64,000 nt of DNA from Granulosicoccus sp. (GTDB taxonomy: Bacteria; Pseudomonadota; Gammaproteobacteria; Granulosicoccales; Granulosicoccaceae): the NCBI GenBank assembly GCA_020627685.1, contig JAHDGK010000001.1, positions 14,084 through 78,083 on the forward strand, written 5' to 3'. Of the stretch, positions 63,822-64,000 are shown piece by piece (position 1 is the stretch's first letter; every line of letters starts with the position of its first letter). The notes beneath the pieces are model-generated. The model worked only from the letters and a program-made list of their open reading frames with translations. It had not been told where the DNA came from and did not search any database. Position numbers and translations under genes: made by a program.

Positions 63822-64000
63822 CTATAAATCCATGAGTAATTGCGACTCATCGATGATGCTGTCCAGGTCAACGCCTTCATAGAAATTAAAGATCGTATTG
63901 ACGACAAATTGTGGGTCGTCAGTCACGTGGAACAAATTTAAATCTTCGGCGCTGATGGTGCCGTTTACTACCAAAGATGATTTGAACCATTCGATCAAGC
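63822..64000 (-). CDS. C-terminus of a LOG-family (TIGR00730-like) protein, truncated by the window end
   Basis: Reverse-strand translation: LIEWFKSSLVVNGTISAEDLNLFHVTDDPQFVVNTIFNFYEGVDLDSIIDESQLLMDL*. Confidence 0.65.
   Translation of the reverse strand, partial: LIEWFKSSLVVNGTISAEDLNLFHVTDDPQFVVNTIFNFYEGVDLDSIIDESQLLMDL

Overview
The window is 64 kb of dense bacterial chromosome with a gammaproteobacterial character, judged from two conserved blocks: lptM-lysA-dapF-DUF484-xerC and hslVU-DUF971-ubiEJB. I found no rRNA, tRNA, CRISPR array, transposase or phage module. Core genes: gyrB (5' truncated), prlC-type oligopeptidase, ubiD, hemD, argH, lysA, dapF, xerC, hslVU, ubiE/ubiJ/ubiB and uvrD. 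Signalling genes: a LytTR/LytS (AlgR/AlgZ-like) pair, a GAF/PAS-GGDEF-EAL protein, a SAM-domain class III cyclase with AAA and TPR regions, and two large hybrid histidine kinases. Accessory genes: (i) a 15.2-24.1 kb block, possibly reaching the UbiA-family gene at 28.6 kb, with an FAD amine-oxidase/desaturase-like protein, an uncharacterised protein, a polyprenyl diphosphate synthase, a 1158-aa protein with two acetoacetate-decarboxylase-like domains, and a saccharopine-dehydrogenase/enoyl-reductase-like protein; (ii) a Tat-signal carotenoid oxygenase with a DUF2141 protein; (iii) a PQQ-associated set (sorbosone-type dehydrogenase, cytochrome c, beta-propeller, ABC-type binding protein); (iv) a TRAP transporter with unusual permease architecture and a strong terminator between dctP and dctQ. 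The best candidate for an undescribed system is the 15.2-24.1 kb block. All assignments come from reading motifs; no database search was run.
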